Positions 13,709 through 22,442 of a stretch of DNA of 24,374 bases are shown in pieces (positions within the stretch are counted from its first letter, which is position 1; each line of letters begins with the position of its first letter). The stretch spans positions 1 to 24,374 of IMG/VR virus record IMGVR_UViG_3300035698_003879; one strand, written 5' to 3'. The translations under genes were made by a program, and so were the position numbers. Below the pieces are notes generated by a model. The model was not told where the DNA came from and ran no database searches. It worked only from the letters and a program-made list of their open reading frames with translations. This DNA is from a virus.

Positions 13709-15826
13709 ATGCCAACTGTACCAGTATTAAAAAAGAATGTTGAAACAAGGCCGCTAAACGGAGGCTCTGTATCTCAATTGCCACAACAGGTTGGCTTTGG
13801 TGCTGAGCTTAGTCAGGCGGGCAAGGCGCTTGGGCAGTTTGCCGATCAAGGCCGGAAGCGCGGCAATGAAGTTGCTATGATTGAGGCGCAGCGTGCCTAT
13901 GATGAGCTTGAGGCAAAAACATTGTTTGATCCTGATAAGGGTGCTTTTTCGCAAAAGGGTGAAAATGCTCTTGGATTGCCTGAGCGAACCTTAAAAGAAT
14001 TTGACGATTTCACAACAAACTATCGCAAGAACCTTGCTAATGATGAGCAACGCTTCATGCTTGATAAAATGACGGTATCCCGTCGCGGGGGCATAGAGCC
14101 TCGGCTGCAAACGCATGAGCGTACCGAAATGGATGCAATCGCAAAAGGAAGAGCCGATGCGGCTATTGACTCTGGAACGCAGCGAGCAACTCTATATTGG
14201 AATGATCCCAAAACCTCTGAGGACTCAATAAATAATGTTGGTGACGTTGTTGCCTTATCTGGGCAGCGCAATGGTCACTCAGCTGAGCAGATAGCATCTA
14301 ATAAATTCAAGGCCATGTCTACTGCGCGGTTCAATGTTTTGGCTGTAATGTCAGATAAAAATGAAGCGGGCGCGGTAAAATATTTTCGTGACAACCGAAC
14401 TAAGTTTACTGCGGACGACTTTGTGCGTGGCCAAAAAATTATAGGCGCGGTTGAGGAGGATATTAACGCAAGGGATATTGTGAATAATGTATCTGCGCCT
14501 GATGTTGTAAAAGATGCAAGTAGCGTGATTGATTTTGTCGTAACAAACTACGAGGGCGAGAAGCTTGTTACCGATAATAACGGTGCAATAGCGCGCTACG
14601 GTATTAATGCAGCGGCCAATCCGGATCTAAAAGATAAGCTTGAATCTATGACTAAGGACGAGGCAATCGGCTACCTCAAGGATCGTTATTACGACAAGCT
14701 TGATATTGACAATATGTCGCCTGAAATGCGACTGCCTACGTTCAACTTTGCTATGACATCTGGCGTTGAGCAGACTAAGAAATTGCTGAAAAGAGCTGAT
14801 GGCGATACACAAAAGTTCATTGATTTACAAGCAGAGTTTTATGCGGATCTTGCTGAAAAAGACCCTGTGAAATATGGCACAAACTATAATGGCTGGATTA
14901 ACCGCTTGCAGGGTGTAACTGCTCAGGTCAGTGGCTCTGGCGGGCAAATGATGAGCATATCAGAAGCTAACGCACGCATTGATGCTTCGGATGGTGATTC
15001 TACCACTAGGCAGAAAGCAAAGAACCTATATAAGCAGCGCTATGATGGTGTTATTGCTGCCCGCAAGCGCGGCGAAGATGATGCTAGCCGTGCGGTTGCT
15101 GAGTATGATGCGGCTGGTGAAACCCCTCCTATGAGTGTTCTGGCCCGGATGAGTCCTAAGCAGCAAGCGGAGCGTCAAGCTAAAAACTATGATCCAATTG
15201 AATATGAGCGCGTGCTTCGTCAGGTTAGCTTTGGTGCGCCAGTTGATTTGGAGCAATACCGCTGGCGGTTCAAGCCCGCACAAGTTGAGCGTTTGATTGA
15301 GTTGCAGGCTGATCCTGTGGGCCAAGCAAAAAGCCGCGCTGTTGAAGAGCAAATGTCTAGTGCGGTTATGTTGGCAACAGGCAAGCAGGTTTTGAAGGGC
15401 AAAGAAGATTATGAAAAGTTTAATAACTTCCGCGAGCTTTTATATAATGGCATTGATGCTTTTGAGCGCACCACTGGGAAAAAAGCAACAGCAGACGACA
15501 TTGAGAATATTGCTGATAAGCAAAAGCTGAATAATGGCTTTGGTTGGTTTGGCTCTGGCGATTCGCTTGTAATTGACGGAATACCAGAACCGGATGGCCA
15601 ATACTACAGCCGACACCCTAGTACTGGTGAAGAGGGTGCCATTGAAGAGGTTGCCCTTGATTATAGTCGCCTTATTTCAGCGCTTACAATAATTGCCCGC
15701 GCTGAGGGCTTGCCTGTTACAGAAGAAAATCTTGTAAAATTGTATGAGCGTGAAAAATCTGCTGGTCGTATCGAAGATAAATATAATAATCCAAATAATC
15801 CTATAAGCTGGAAGTCTGGTATTTAA
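13709..15826 (+). CDS. Internal virion protein (T7 gp15-position, 705 aa)
   Basis: A 705-residue, mostly helical, highly charged protein lying between the gp14-like and giant proteins, where T7-like phages place the gp15 core protein. The N-terminus VPVLKKNVETRPLNGGSVSQLPQQ is a pattern I recall from such proteins, followed by a coiled helical stretch (about 30-75: LSQAGKALGQFADQGRKRGNEVAMIEAQRAYDELE). I see no lysozyme or transglycosylase motif (no SLT-type Glu-Ser pair), so a wall-cutting role is not supported. Residues 550-600 are helical; the last 100 include a Gly/Asp-rich turn (NNGFGWFGSGDSL). The ATG has only weak AAGAG upstream. The stop overlaps the next ATG as TAATG. Confidence 0.7.
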   Translation: MPTVPVLKKNVETRPLNGGSVSQLPQQVGFGAELSQAGKALGQFADQGRKRGNEVAMIEAQRAYDELEAKTLFDPDKGAFSQKGENALGLPERTLKEFDDFTTNYRKNLANDEQRFMLDKMTVSRRGGIEPRLQTHERTEMDAIAKGRADAAIDSGTQRATLYWNDPKTSEDSINNVGDVVALSGQRNGHSAEQIASNKFKAMSTARFNVLAVMSDKNEAGAVKYFRDNRTKFTADDFVRGQKIIGAVEEDINARDIVNNVSAPDVVKDASSVIDFVVTNYEGEKLVTDNNGAIARYGINAAANPDLKDKLESMTKDEAIGYLKDRYYDKLDIDNMSPEMRLPTFNFAMTSGVEQTKKLLKRADGDTQKFIDLQAEFYADLAEKDPVKYGTNYNGWINRLQGVTAQVSGSGGQMMSISEANARIDASDGDSTTRQKAKNLYKQRYDGVIAARKRGEDDASRAVAEYDAAGETPPMSVLARMSPKQQAERQAKNYDPIEYERVLRQVSFGAPVDLEQYRWRFKPAQVERLIELQADPVGQAKSRAVEEQMSSAVMLATGKQVLKGKEDYEKFNNFRELLYNGIDAFERTTGKKATADDIENIADKQKLNNGFGWFGSGDSLVIDGIPEPDGQYYSRHPSTGEEGAIEEVALDYSRLISALTIIARAEGLPVTEENLVKLYEREKSAGRIEDKYNNPNNPISWKSGI

Positions 15827-18800
15827 TGGATTTTTATGAAGCATTAAAACAGTCTACTCTTGAACGTGATGATGAAGAGGCGGGGGGAGCAATAGCTCGT
15901 GCTGCCAATGTTGATCCGGATCAATACGCTGCTGATTTAGCGCTGTCAAAGCGCTCAAACATACCTGTTGATACAGTGAGTCGTAATCGTGATGTTGTTA
16001 AAAAGAAAGTTAATGAGCTAACCTCATATGATATTGCAAGTATTCTAGGCGAAACGCCGGAGGCAAAAGCCTTCTGGAAAAAGCATGGCCCTTTAGTTGG
16101 TGATGATTTTGGCGTCGTTGCGACATGGAAAAAGAATATTACTGATATTCCAAAAAGCTTTGAGGACAGTCTTGATACTCAGCGCGTTATAGAGCTAAAC
16201 GATTTTGATATGAATAATGAGCTTACGCCTGAGCTTGAGGCTGAGCTTAATGCTATGAATGAAATGGCAAGGAACCGTCCTCAACGCGGAACAGGTGGCT
16301 TTATCAGTGATGGTTTAAACCTTACTGCTCAAAACTCTGTGCAGCTTGGGCGCACTACGGCCTATAGTCTTGGTGGATCTGCTGTTGGCGCTGGTACGGG
16401 CTTTGTGGCTGGTAATGCAACGGGTGTTGGACTATTCCTTCCAGAAGAGATATTTACCGTGCCGGGTGGTGCTATTTTAGGTGGTCGCGTAGGCGCTGCA
16501 TATGAAAACTACCAGCAACAATCGCGGTTAATAAATAATGAGCTACGACAAATTCGCGGGGATGATGGCCAGCCCCTTGATCGTGATGTTCGTATAGGCG
16601 GCTCTATCGCTGCTGGTATGCTTAATGCAGGACTGGATACGGTTGGTTTTAGCAAGGTTATGCAGAATATTCCCGGCTTTGATAAGGTTGTTGGTAATCT
16701 TACTCTGGGCGGAATGAAAAAAGCTATGCGCACGCCGGGCATGAAACAAGCATTTGCTCGTATAGGAAAACGATTTTCTACTGGTGTAACGGTTGAGGGC
16801 GCAACTGAGGCGGCTCAGCAAGTGACTCAAATTATCACTGAGGAGCTGAGCAAAGAGCTATCGGATGGAAAGTTTGCAAGCCCCTCTTTTGGTGAGCGAA
16901 TTAATGAAACGGGTGAGGCGTTCTATGGTGGCACTGCCATGGGTACTATTATTAGTGGTGCGGGCGCAACAGTTCGCTCTGTTAATGCGGTTCGGCGTGG
17001 TAATTATGTTTCGCCTGAGCAGGCGCAAGAATATGCGCAGAATCTTAATAAGTCGGTGCGTGAAGATAAGCTCTTTCAGCGTAGCCCGGAAGCCTTTCAT
17101 GACTTAATAAGCAGCTTAGCTGGCGATGAAAAGTTTTACATTAGCTCTGATGCAATAGCTGACACGGTTGGCGTATTTACAGAAGAGCAGCGTAATGCGC
17201 TATTCAATGCTGCGCCCGATCTGCAAAATGATATTAATACCGCTATAGTTTCTGGCTCTGACATTGCAATAAAAAAGGCTGATTACAGCACATTCATTGC
17301 TCCTTATGAGCAGGCTGATGCGTTGGCTCCTTACATTAAGCTTGATCCTGCCGATCAAAGCGTTGCTGAGCGACAAGCAGAAAAGCAATATCTCATGGAT
17401 AATCCGCAGGCGCTTGAAGCGTTGCGCCAGTCGGAAGCTGATCAAAGCCAGATTGATCCAGAAATATTTAAAGCGCTGGAAAAACAAGTAAGCCGGGCCA
17501 TGAAACAGGCTGGCCGTAGCAGTGCTGAACGCCAGACTGTAGCGCCACTATTCGCACGCAAGATTGCTCGTGATGCGGCTGCGTTTGGACTTGATCCTTT
17601 ACAGGAATCAAATGAAAGCCTGCTTGCGTTTGAAACGCAGAATGAAGCTGGGCAAACAATATCCCAAGGCTCAAACATTGATGCGCTATTTGAAGATATT
17701 GCGCGGCTTGATGAAAAGAATGATCAGGGCGAGAATGTACTGAGCGAGCCAGTGCGCGAAGCTGTGCGTGCTTTTACTCAACGGCTGGAAGCTGCTGGCA
17801 TTACGCCTGAGCAAGCAAGTGAGCTTGGTGGCCGCGCTGTATTTGATCAGCTTTATCCTGCGCCTACTGAGCTTGATATTGGTGATGCTACGGTTACGCT
17901 TCCGCAGGCCAGCATCTCTACGGATGAGAATGGCCAGCTCTCGCTTGATGTGGAAGCTGATGATGGTAGCCGTGCGGTTATTGAGGGATACCTTGGGCAA
18001 GAAGAGGTGTTATCGCAAAGTGATCAAACACAAACGCCAGCATTTAAAGAATCGTTTGGTGATTCTAAGGTTGTTGATGAAGATGGTGAGCGCGGCTTTA
18101 TTAAGTTCACTCGCACTAAAAACTTCAAAGAGGCGCTACGCCGCGTAACGGTTGTATTTACTCGCAATGCCAATATGTCAACTGCTGCTCATGAGTTTGC
18201 TCACTTTGGCGTAGCGATGCACCGTAAGTACGCAGAAATGGCCCGCGAGCGCATAGCGGCTGGCGAGAGTAATCCTGAAATAGAGCGTATCCTAGCTGAC
18301 TGGGAAACACTAAAAACTGAGGCGGGCGCTAATAGTGATCGCTTCACTGTTGAGCAAGAAGAAAAAATTGCTCGCATGTTTGAAGGCTATCTGCGCGAAG
18401 GCAAGGCCCCAAGCGAAAAGCTCAAAGCTGTGTTCACCCGTTTCCGTGAATGGCTTACAGCAATTTACCGTGATGCTAAGGCATCTGGCGTTGAAACTAA
18501 TCCGATTGTATCAGAAATATTTGATCGCTGGCTTGCATCAGAAATGGAAATTGCAACGGTTGAGCAAAAGAATTTAAGCATACTAGATGTTGGCAAGGGC
18601 CTGAATCTTAGTGACTCTGCCATGGTGAATCTAAACCAATATGTTGCGCAGTCAAAAGCTGTGGCTGAGGAAAAGCTCTTCCGTGAAATGCAGCGTCAAA
18701 AGCGCCGTATGGAGTCGCAAGCATACAAGAGTGAGTATGCAAAAGAAGTTGAGAAGGTAACTGACGAGCTTAGCAAGCAGCGTGAATACATGGTGGTTAA

Positions 18801-21800
18801 CTACCTTGGTGAAAATGATCTGCGTATTTATATTGATCCTAATGCACCATCTGATGAAGTTGGCCTGCCTCCTGAGCTTGGGCAAATACCTGATTATGCT
18901 GAGCCTATTAGCGCTGCTGATCTTGATGCATTTAATAATGAGCGTATGGATGCAGAAACGATGCGCCAGTATGCCATTGATATATTATTGCAGCCAAAAG
19001 GTGCGCGGCCAAAAAGTCTGGTGTCTTTCTTGGTTGGCCGTGGCGGCCTTAAAGAATCTGGTGATGAATTAAACACGATTGGCATTAATAACAAGCAGCG
19101 CCGGGGGATTCTAAAAGAAGATGGCCTTGAGCTTGATATGGCGCGGGAAGCCGCTGCGGAAGCTGGGTATATTTCCTCGGATGCGGATTTAAACGAGTTC
19201 ATTGATGCGCTGCGCGATGATTGGACTTCGGGGGGTGTATATGCTAATTCTGATATTGATGCAGTTATTGAGGTTGAGGCGCGTAAAAAAGCGGAAGAAA
19301 TAGCGGCTGATCTTAATATTGATATTGCTCTTGAGCGCCGCAAGCGTCAAAACTATGGCGCGTATGCTTCATTATTTACGGACGACATTAACAATCCAAA
19401 GGCGGTGCATGCCGAAGTGCCAGCGGAGCTGTTTGGTTATGAGACTGAACAAAAAATGCTCACTGCGATAAAAAACACTGGCAACATAAAGCGTGTTGCG
19501 GCGCGTCTTGCCCGCGTAAACCTAAGCGAAAAATATCCTAATATGCTTGATGGTAATCGTATTCATGTTGAAGCGATTGATGCTGTTATGAATGATCGCT
19601 CTCTGTTGGCTCTTGATCTCCTAATAAAAGAAATGGGCAAAGGAAAAACTAATCGCTCTGGGATGCGTGCGTTTGCAAAAATGGCTGCTCAGCGTCAAAT
19701 GAACCGTATTAAGGTTGGTGATGCAAACTACGCTTTCCGTTATGATATAAGCCGCGATAAAGCTATTCGTGATGCTATGCGCTCTGCTCGTAAGGGTGAT
19801 GTGGATGCTGCGGTGTTTCAACTGCAAAATGCAATGGTCAGTCAAATGATCTACAAAGAATTACAGGACTTTAAAAAGCTTCGCGTGAAGGCTGAAAAGC
19901 TCTTTGCAAAAGTAAACGCTAGCGACAAGGTTTTATCTGCCCGTGCGGATCTTGATTTCCTTGGTGCAGCTCGTTATATCATGGCGAAATATGGTCTTGG
20001 CGGTGAGCGCTTTGATGTCAATCAATGGCTGGCTGATATTAAAGAAGGTGATCCAATAGTCTATGAAGATTTGGCCTCTGCAATTAATGTTATTCAGGCC
20101 CCCGAGAAGCCCGCAAGCGAGCTTACGATAAGCGAATATCGTCAGATTTATAACGCCATCCAGAATATTTACAATACTGCGCGAAGCCTAAAGCAGTTTG
20201 ATAAAGACGATAAAAAGTTTCAGGTTGATGAAGCTGTTGGCGAGCTTATTGAAACGATGGGCAAGCACAAGCAGCAACCGTTACTTGATAGCACTCAGGT
20301 TATTAACTGGAATAAAGCAATAGAATCATTGCTCTCTATAAAATCTTCTCTGCGGCGTGTTGAGCTGTGGGTCAAGGCTATTGATCGTGGCGATGATGGT
20401 GCGTTTTTAAAGTATATCTGGCAGCCAGTTTCTAATGCTGAGGATGCTTACTTGCAGGATCATCAAAGGTGGATGAGTGGCTACCGTGATATTTTGAAGA
20501 AGCATAAGGCTATGCTTAATAAGCGCAACAAGGTTGATTCTGGCATGGTTCGCTCTGATGATATAGGGCGGCAAGCTCCTATTATCTGGAATGACAAAAT
20601 GGAAATGATAGGATTTCTCCTGCACACTGGAAATGAAAGTAATCTGGAAAAGCTTTTGGGTGGTTATGGAATTGATCGGCAAAAATATAATGAAGCAATT
20701 AAGTCGCTTGAGGCAAACGGCCTAATAACAAAGCAGGACTGGGAGCTTGTGCAAGAGCTTTGGGATTATGTTTCTGACATAAAGCCGTTGGCACAAAAGG
20801 CTCATAAAAAGCTATATGGCCACCGCTTTGATGAGATAGAAAATACACCAATTCAAACCGCTTACGGAACGATTCGTGGCGGATACTGGCCAGCTATTGT
20901 TGATGCGAGCCAAGTTACCGACGCCAAAAAGCTTGATGAAATACTTGATGACTCTCGCCAGTATATGTGGGCAACTGTTTTTAAGGGTATGTTCAAAAGC
21001 CGTGTGCAACAATACCAAGCTCCGCTAGAAACTGACTTGCGCCTTGGTAGCCAGCACATTGATCGCATGCTTAAATTCATTCACTTGGAGCCTGCTGTTC
21101 GTGATGTTGGGCGTGTGATAAATCATAGAGATTTCAAAAATCACTTGGGCGCAATTGATCCTGATGCTTATGCTGGTATGCTGCTTCCTTGGTTGCAGCG
21201 TGTTGCTAAGCAGGCAACTGAGCCGCCTCCCGCTCCGGGCGATAAAGGCTCTATGCTGGGCCGTGGGTTTGTTAAGAAACTAAAGCAAGCATCTTCTCGT
21301 CAATTTATTTTATACAATGCAACTGTTGCCGCCCAGAATCTTGCAAATATGCCTGTGGCTGCTCACTTTGTTGGCTATCCTAGACTTGCCGCCGCATTTG
21401 CTAAGCATGCGCTTTCGCCTATATCAACAACTCAAGATGTAAATAAAGCGTCTAAAATGATGGCTGAGCGTAATAATATAGCATCACAAAAAGTCTTTCA
21501 GGAAATTAGTCAGATAGCAGGGCGCAAGTATAAGTTCACAAAAGTTAAGGATTTCCTTGTTTTGCATGGCACTATACTGCTACGCGCAAGTGATGTTTGG
21601 CTTGGTACTGTTACTTGGATTGCTGCTTATGATAAGGCGATTGGTGAGCATGGTGATCACGATAAAGCAGTTGCATATGGTGATCATGTGGTTCGCAGCT
21701 CTCATTCTTCTCGTGGGGCAAAAGATGTGTCAAAACTTGAAGCTTCGCATCCAGCGGTTCAAATACTTGTGCCATTTTATAACTATTTTAATACCCAGCT

Positions 21801-22374
21801 TAATGTTCAAGTAACGGAAATGGGCAATATCATGCGTAATCATGGCTGGTCGGGTGCGCCTCAGCTATTCTTTGCATATATATCTTTGATGTTGTTGCCC
21901 GCCCTAATCGGTGATCTTATTAGTGATGGCCTCCGTGGCAAGCTTCCGGATGACGATGATGGCGATGGTGAGTATATTGATGATTGGTTGGCTTGGGCGC
22001 TGCATAAGCAAGTACGCTATCTGGCTGCTGAGGTTCCTGTCGTGGGGCAAACAGTTAATGCTGCAATTAAGGCGTTTAATGACAACCCTATGGATGATCG
22101 CGCAAGCATATCACCGTTTGTATCCCTTATTGACTCTAGTGTGCGCGCTGTTCAGGGTGTTGCAAAAGAGGCTCAGGGTACTGATGTTGACGATAGTCGT
22201 CTGGCGCAGGATCTGCTTATGATGGGCGGTCTGGTTACTGGGCTTCCTCTTGGGCAATTTGGAAAGCCTGTTGGTTATATTGCTAATGTTAATGAGGGTG
22301 ATGAACCTAAGCCTGATAATGTGTTTGACTTCACTCGCGGTATTATTGGTGGCCCTCGCGTGCCTAAGCGGTAA
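15826..22374 (+). CDS. Giant internal virion protein with zinc-protease motif and PLxRFG-like end (2182 aa)
   Basis: The largest gene (6.5 kb), in the position of the T7 gp16 ejection protein. N-terminal 1-110 has the common phage module (DPDQYAADLALSKRSNIPVDTV, then ASILGETPEAKAFW). Residues about 180-225 are a Gly/Ala-rich hydrophobic stretch. A metallopeptidase motif AAHEFAHF gives H789-E790-x-x-H793, and EEKIARMFEGYLREGKAPSEKL (from about 845) supplies a likely third ligand (E845 or E846); this is the layout of predicted proteases in large phage polyvalent proteins. A coiled stretch follows near 940-990, a module SLVSFLVGRGGLKESGDEL near 1065-1145, a hydrophobic segment near 2014-2033 (LFFAYISLMLLPALIGDLI), and GLPLGQFG ending the protein near 2141-2146, a variant of the PLxRFG motif. 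It starts at TAATG overlap. Protease activity is not shown. Confidence 0.8.
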   Translation: MDFYEALKQSTLERDDEEAGGAIARAANVDPDQYAADLALSKRSNIPVDTVSRNRDVVKKKVNELTSYDIASILGETPEAKAFWKKHGPLVGDDFGVVATWKKNITDIPKSFEDSLDTQRVIELNDFDMNNELTPELEAELNAMNEMARNRPQRGTGGFISDGLNLTAQNSVQLGRTTAYSLGGSAVGAGTGFVAGNATGVGLFLPEEIFTVPGGAILGGRVGAAYENYQQQSRLINNELRQIRGDDGQPLDRDVRIGGSIAAGMLNAGLDTVGFSKVMQNIPGFDKVVGNLTLGGMKKAMRTPGMKQAFARIGKRFSTGVTVEGATEAAQQVTQIITEELSKELSDGKFASPSFGERINETGEAFYGGTAMGTIISGAGATVRSVNAVRRGNYVSPEQAQEYAQNLNKSVREDKLFQRSPEAFHDLISSLAGDEKFYISSDAIADTVGVFTEEQRNALFNAAPDLQNDINTAIVSGSDIAIKKADYSTFIAPYEQADALAPYIKLDPADQSVAERQAEKQYLMDNPQALEALRQSEADQSQIDPEIFKALEKQVSRAMKQAGRSSAERQTVAPLFARKIARDAAAFGLDPLQESNESLLAFETQNEAGQTISQGSNIDALFEDIARLDEKNDQGENVLSEPVREAVRAFTQRLEAAGITPEQASELGGRAVFDQLYPAPTELDIGDATVTLPQASISTDENGQLSLDVEADDGSRAVIEGYLGQEEVLSQSDQTQTPAFKESFGDSKVVDEDGERGFIKFTRTKNFKEALRRVTVVFTRNANMSTAAHEFAHFGVAMHRKYAEMARERIAAGESNPEIERILADWETLKTEAGANSDRFTVEQEEKIARMFEGYLREGKAPSEKLKAVFTRFREWLTAIYRDAKASGVETNPIVSEIFDRWLASEMEIATVEQKNLSILDVGKGLNLSDSAMVNLNQYVAQSKAVAEEKLFREMQRQKRRMESQAYKSEYAKEVEKVTDELSKQREYMVVNYLGENDLRIYIDPNAPSDEVGLPPELGQIPDYAEPISAADLDAFNNERMDAETMRQYAIDILLQPKGARPKSLVSFLVGRGGLKESGDELNTIGINNKQRRGILKEDGLELDMAREAAAEAGYISSDADLNEFIDALRDDWTSGGVYANSDIDAVIEVEARKKAEEIAADLNIDIALERRKRQNYGAYASLFTDDINNPKAVHAEVPAELFGYETEQKMLTAIKNTGNIKRVAARLARVNLSEKYPNMLDGNRIHVEAIDAVMNDRSLLALDLLIKEMGKGKTNRSGMRAFAKMAAQRQMNRIKVGDANYAFRYDISRDKAIRDAMRSARKGDVDAAVFQLQNAMVSQMIYKELQDFKKLRVKAEKLFAKVNASDKVLSARADLDFLGAARYIMAKYGLGGERFDVNQWLADIKEGDPIVYEDLASAINVIQAPEKPASELTISEYRQIYNAIQNIYNTARSLKQFDKDDKKFQVDEAVGELIETMGKHKQQPLLDSTQVINWNKAIESLLSIKSSLRRVELWVKAIDRGDDGAFLKYIWQPVSNAEDAYLQDHQRWMSGYRDILKKHKAMLNKRNKVDSGMVRSDDIGRQAPIIWNDKMEMIGFLLHTGNESNLEKLLGGYGIDRQKYNEAIKSLEANGLITKQDWELVQELWDYVSDIKPLAQKAHKKLYGHRFDEIENTPIQTAYGTIRGGYWPAIVDASQVTDAKKLDEILDDSRQYMWATVFKGMFKSRVQQYQAPLETDLRLGSQHIDRMLKFIHLEPAVRDVGRVINHRDFKNHLGAIDPDAYAGMLLPWLQRVAKQATEPPPAPGDKGSMLGRGFVKKLKQASSRQFILYNATVAAQNLANMPVAAHFVGYPRLAAAFAKHALSPISTTQDVNKASKMMAERNNIASQKVFQEISQIAGRKYKFTKVKDFLVLHGTILLRASDVWLGTVTWIAAYDKAIGEHGDHDKAVAYGDHVVRSSHSSRGAKDVSKLEASHPAVQILVPFYNYFNTQLNVQVTEMGNIMRNHGWSGAPQLFFAYISLMLLPALIGDLISDGLRGKLPDDDDGDGEYIDDWLAWALHKQVRYLAAEVPVVGQTVNAAIKAFNDNPMDDRASISPFVSLIDSSVRAVQGVAKEAQGTDVDDSRLAQDLLMMGGLVTGLPLGQFGKPVGYIANVNEGDEPKPDNVFDFTRGIIGGPRVPKR

Positions 22375-22394
22375 ATTGCTTGCTGTTTTAACGG

Positions 22395-22436
22395 CTCCGC
22401 TGTAAGATGCGTTTACCAAGGGCGGCAACTGCGGAG
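22395..22436 (+). promoter_or_regulatory. Possible ribosome-site-sequestering stem before the tail fibre gene
   Basis: CTCCGC (22395-22400) is complementary to GCGGAG (22431-22436), which is the fibre gene's ribosome site, with a 30-base loop. The same gap holds an ACCAAGG motif at 22415. A six-pair stem of this loop size is weak evidence. Confidence 0.25.
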
Positions 22437-22442
22437 TATAAA

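Noticed and set aside
18894-19343. 149-codon minus-strand frame within the giant gene
   Set aside because: Low-complexity Ser/Ala/Arg content and no ribosome site; the plus strand is one uninterrupted gene with known modules.
15826-22374. The giant protein as a virion RNA polymerase like that of N4
   Set aside because: No T7-type polymerase motifs are visible; the zinc-protease motif, hydrophobic segments and PLxxFG end point to the large polyvalent type instead.
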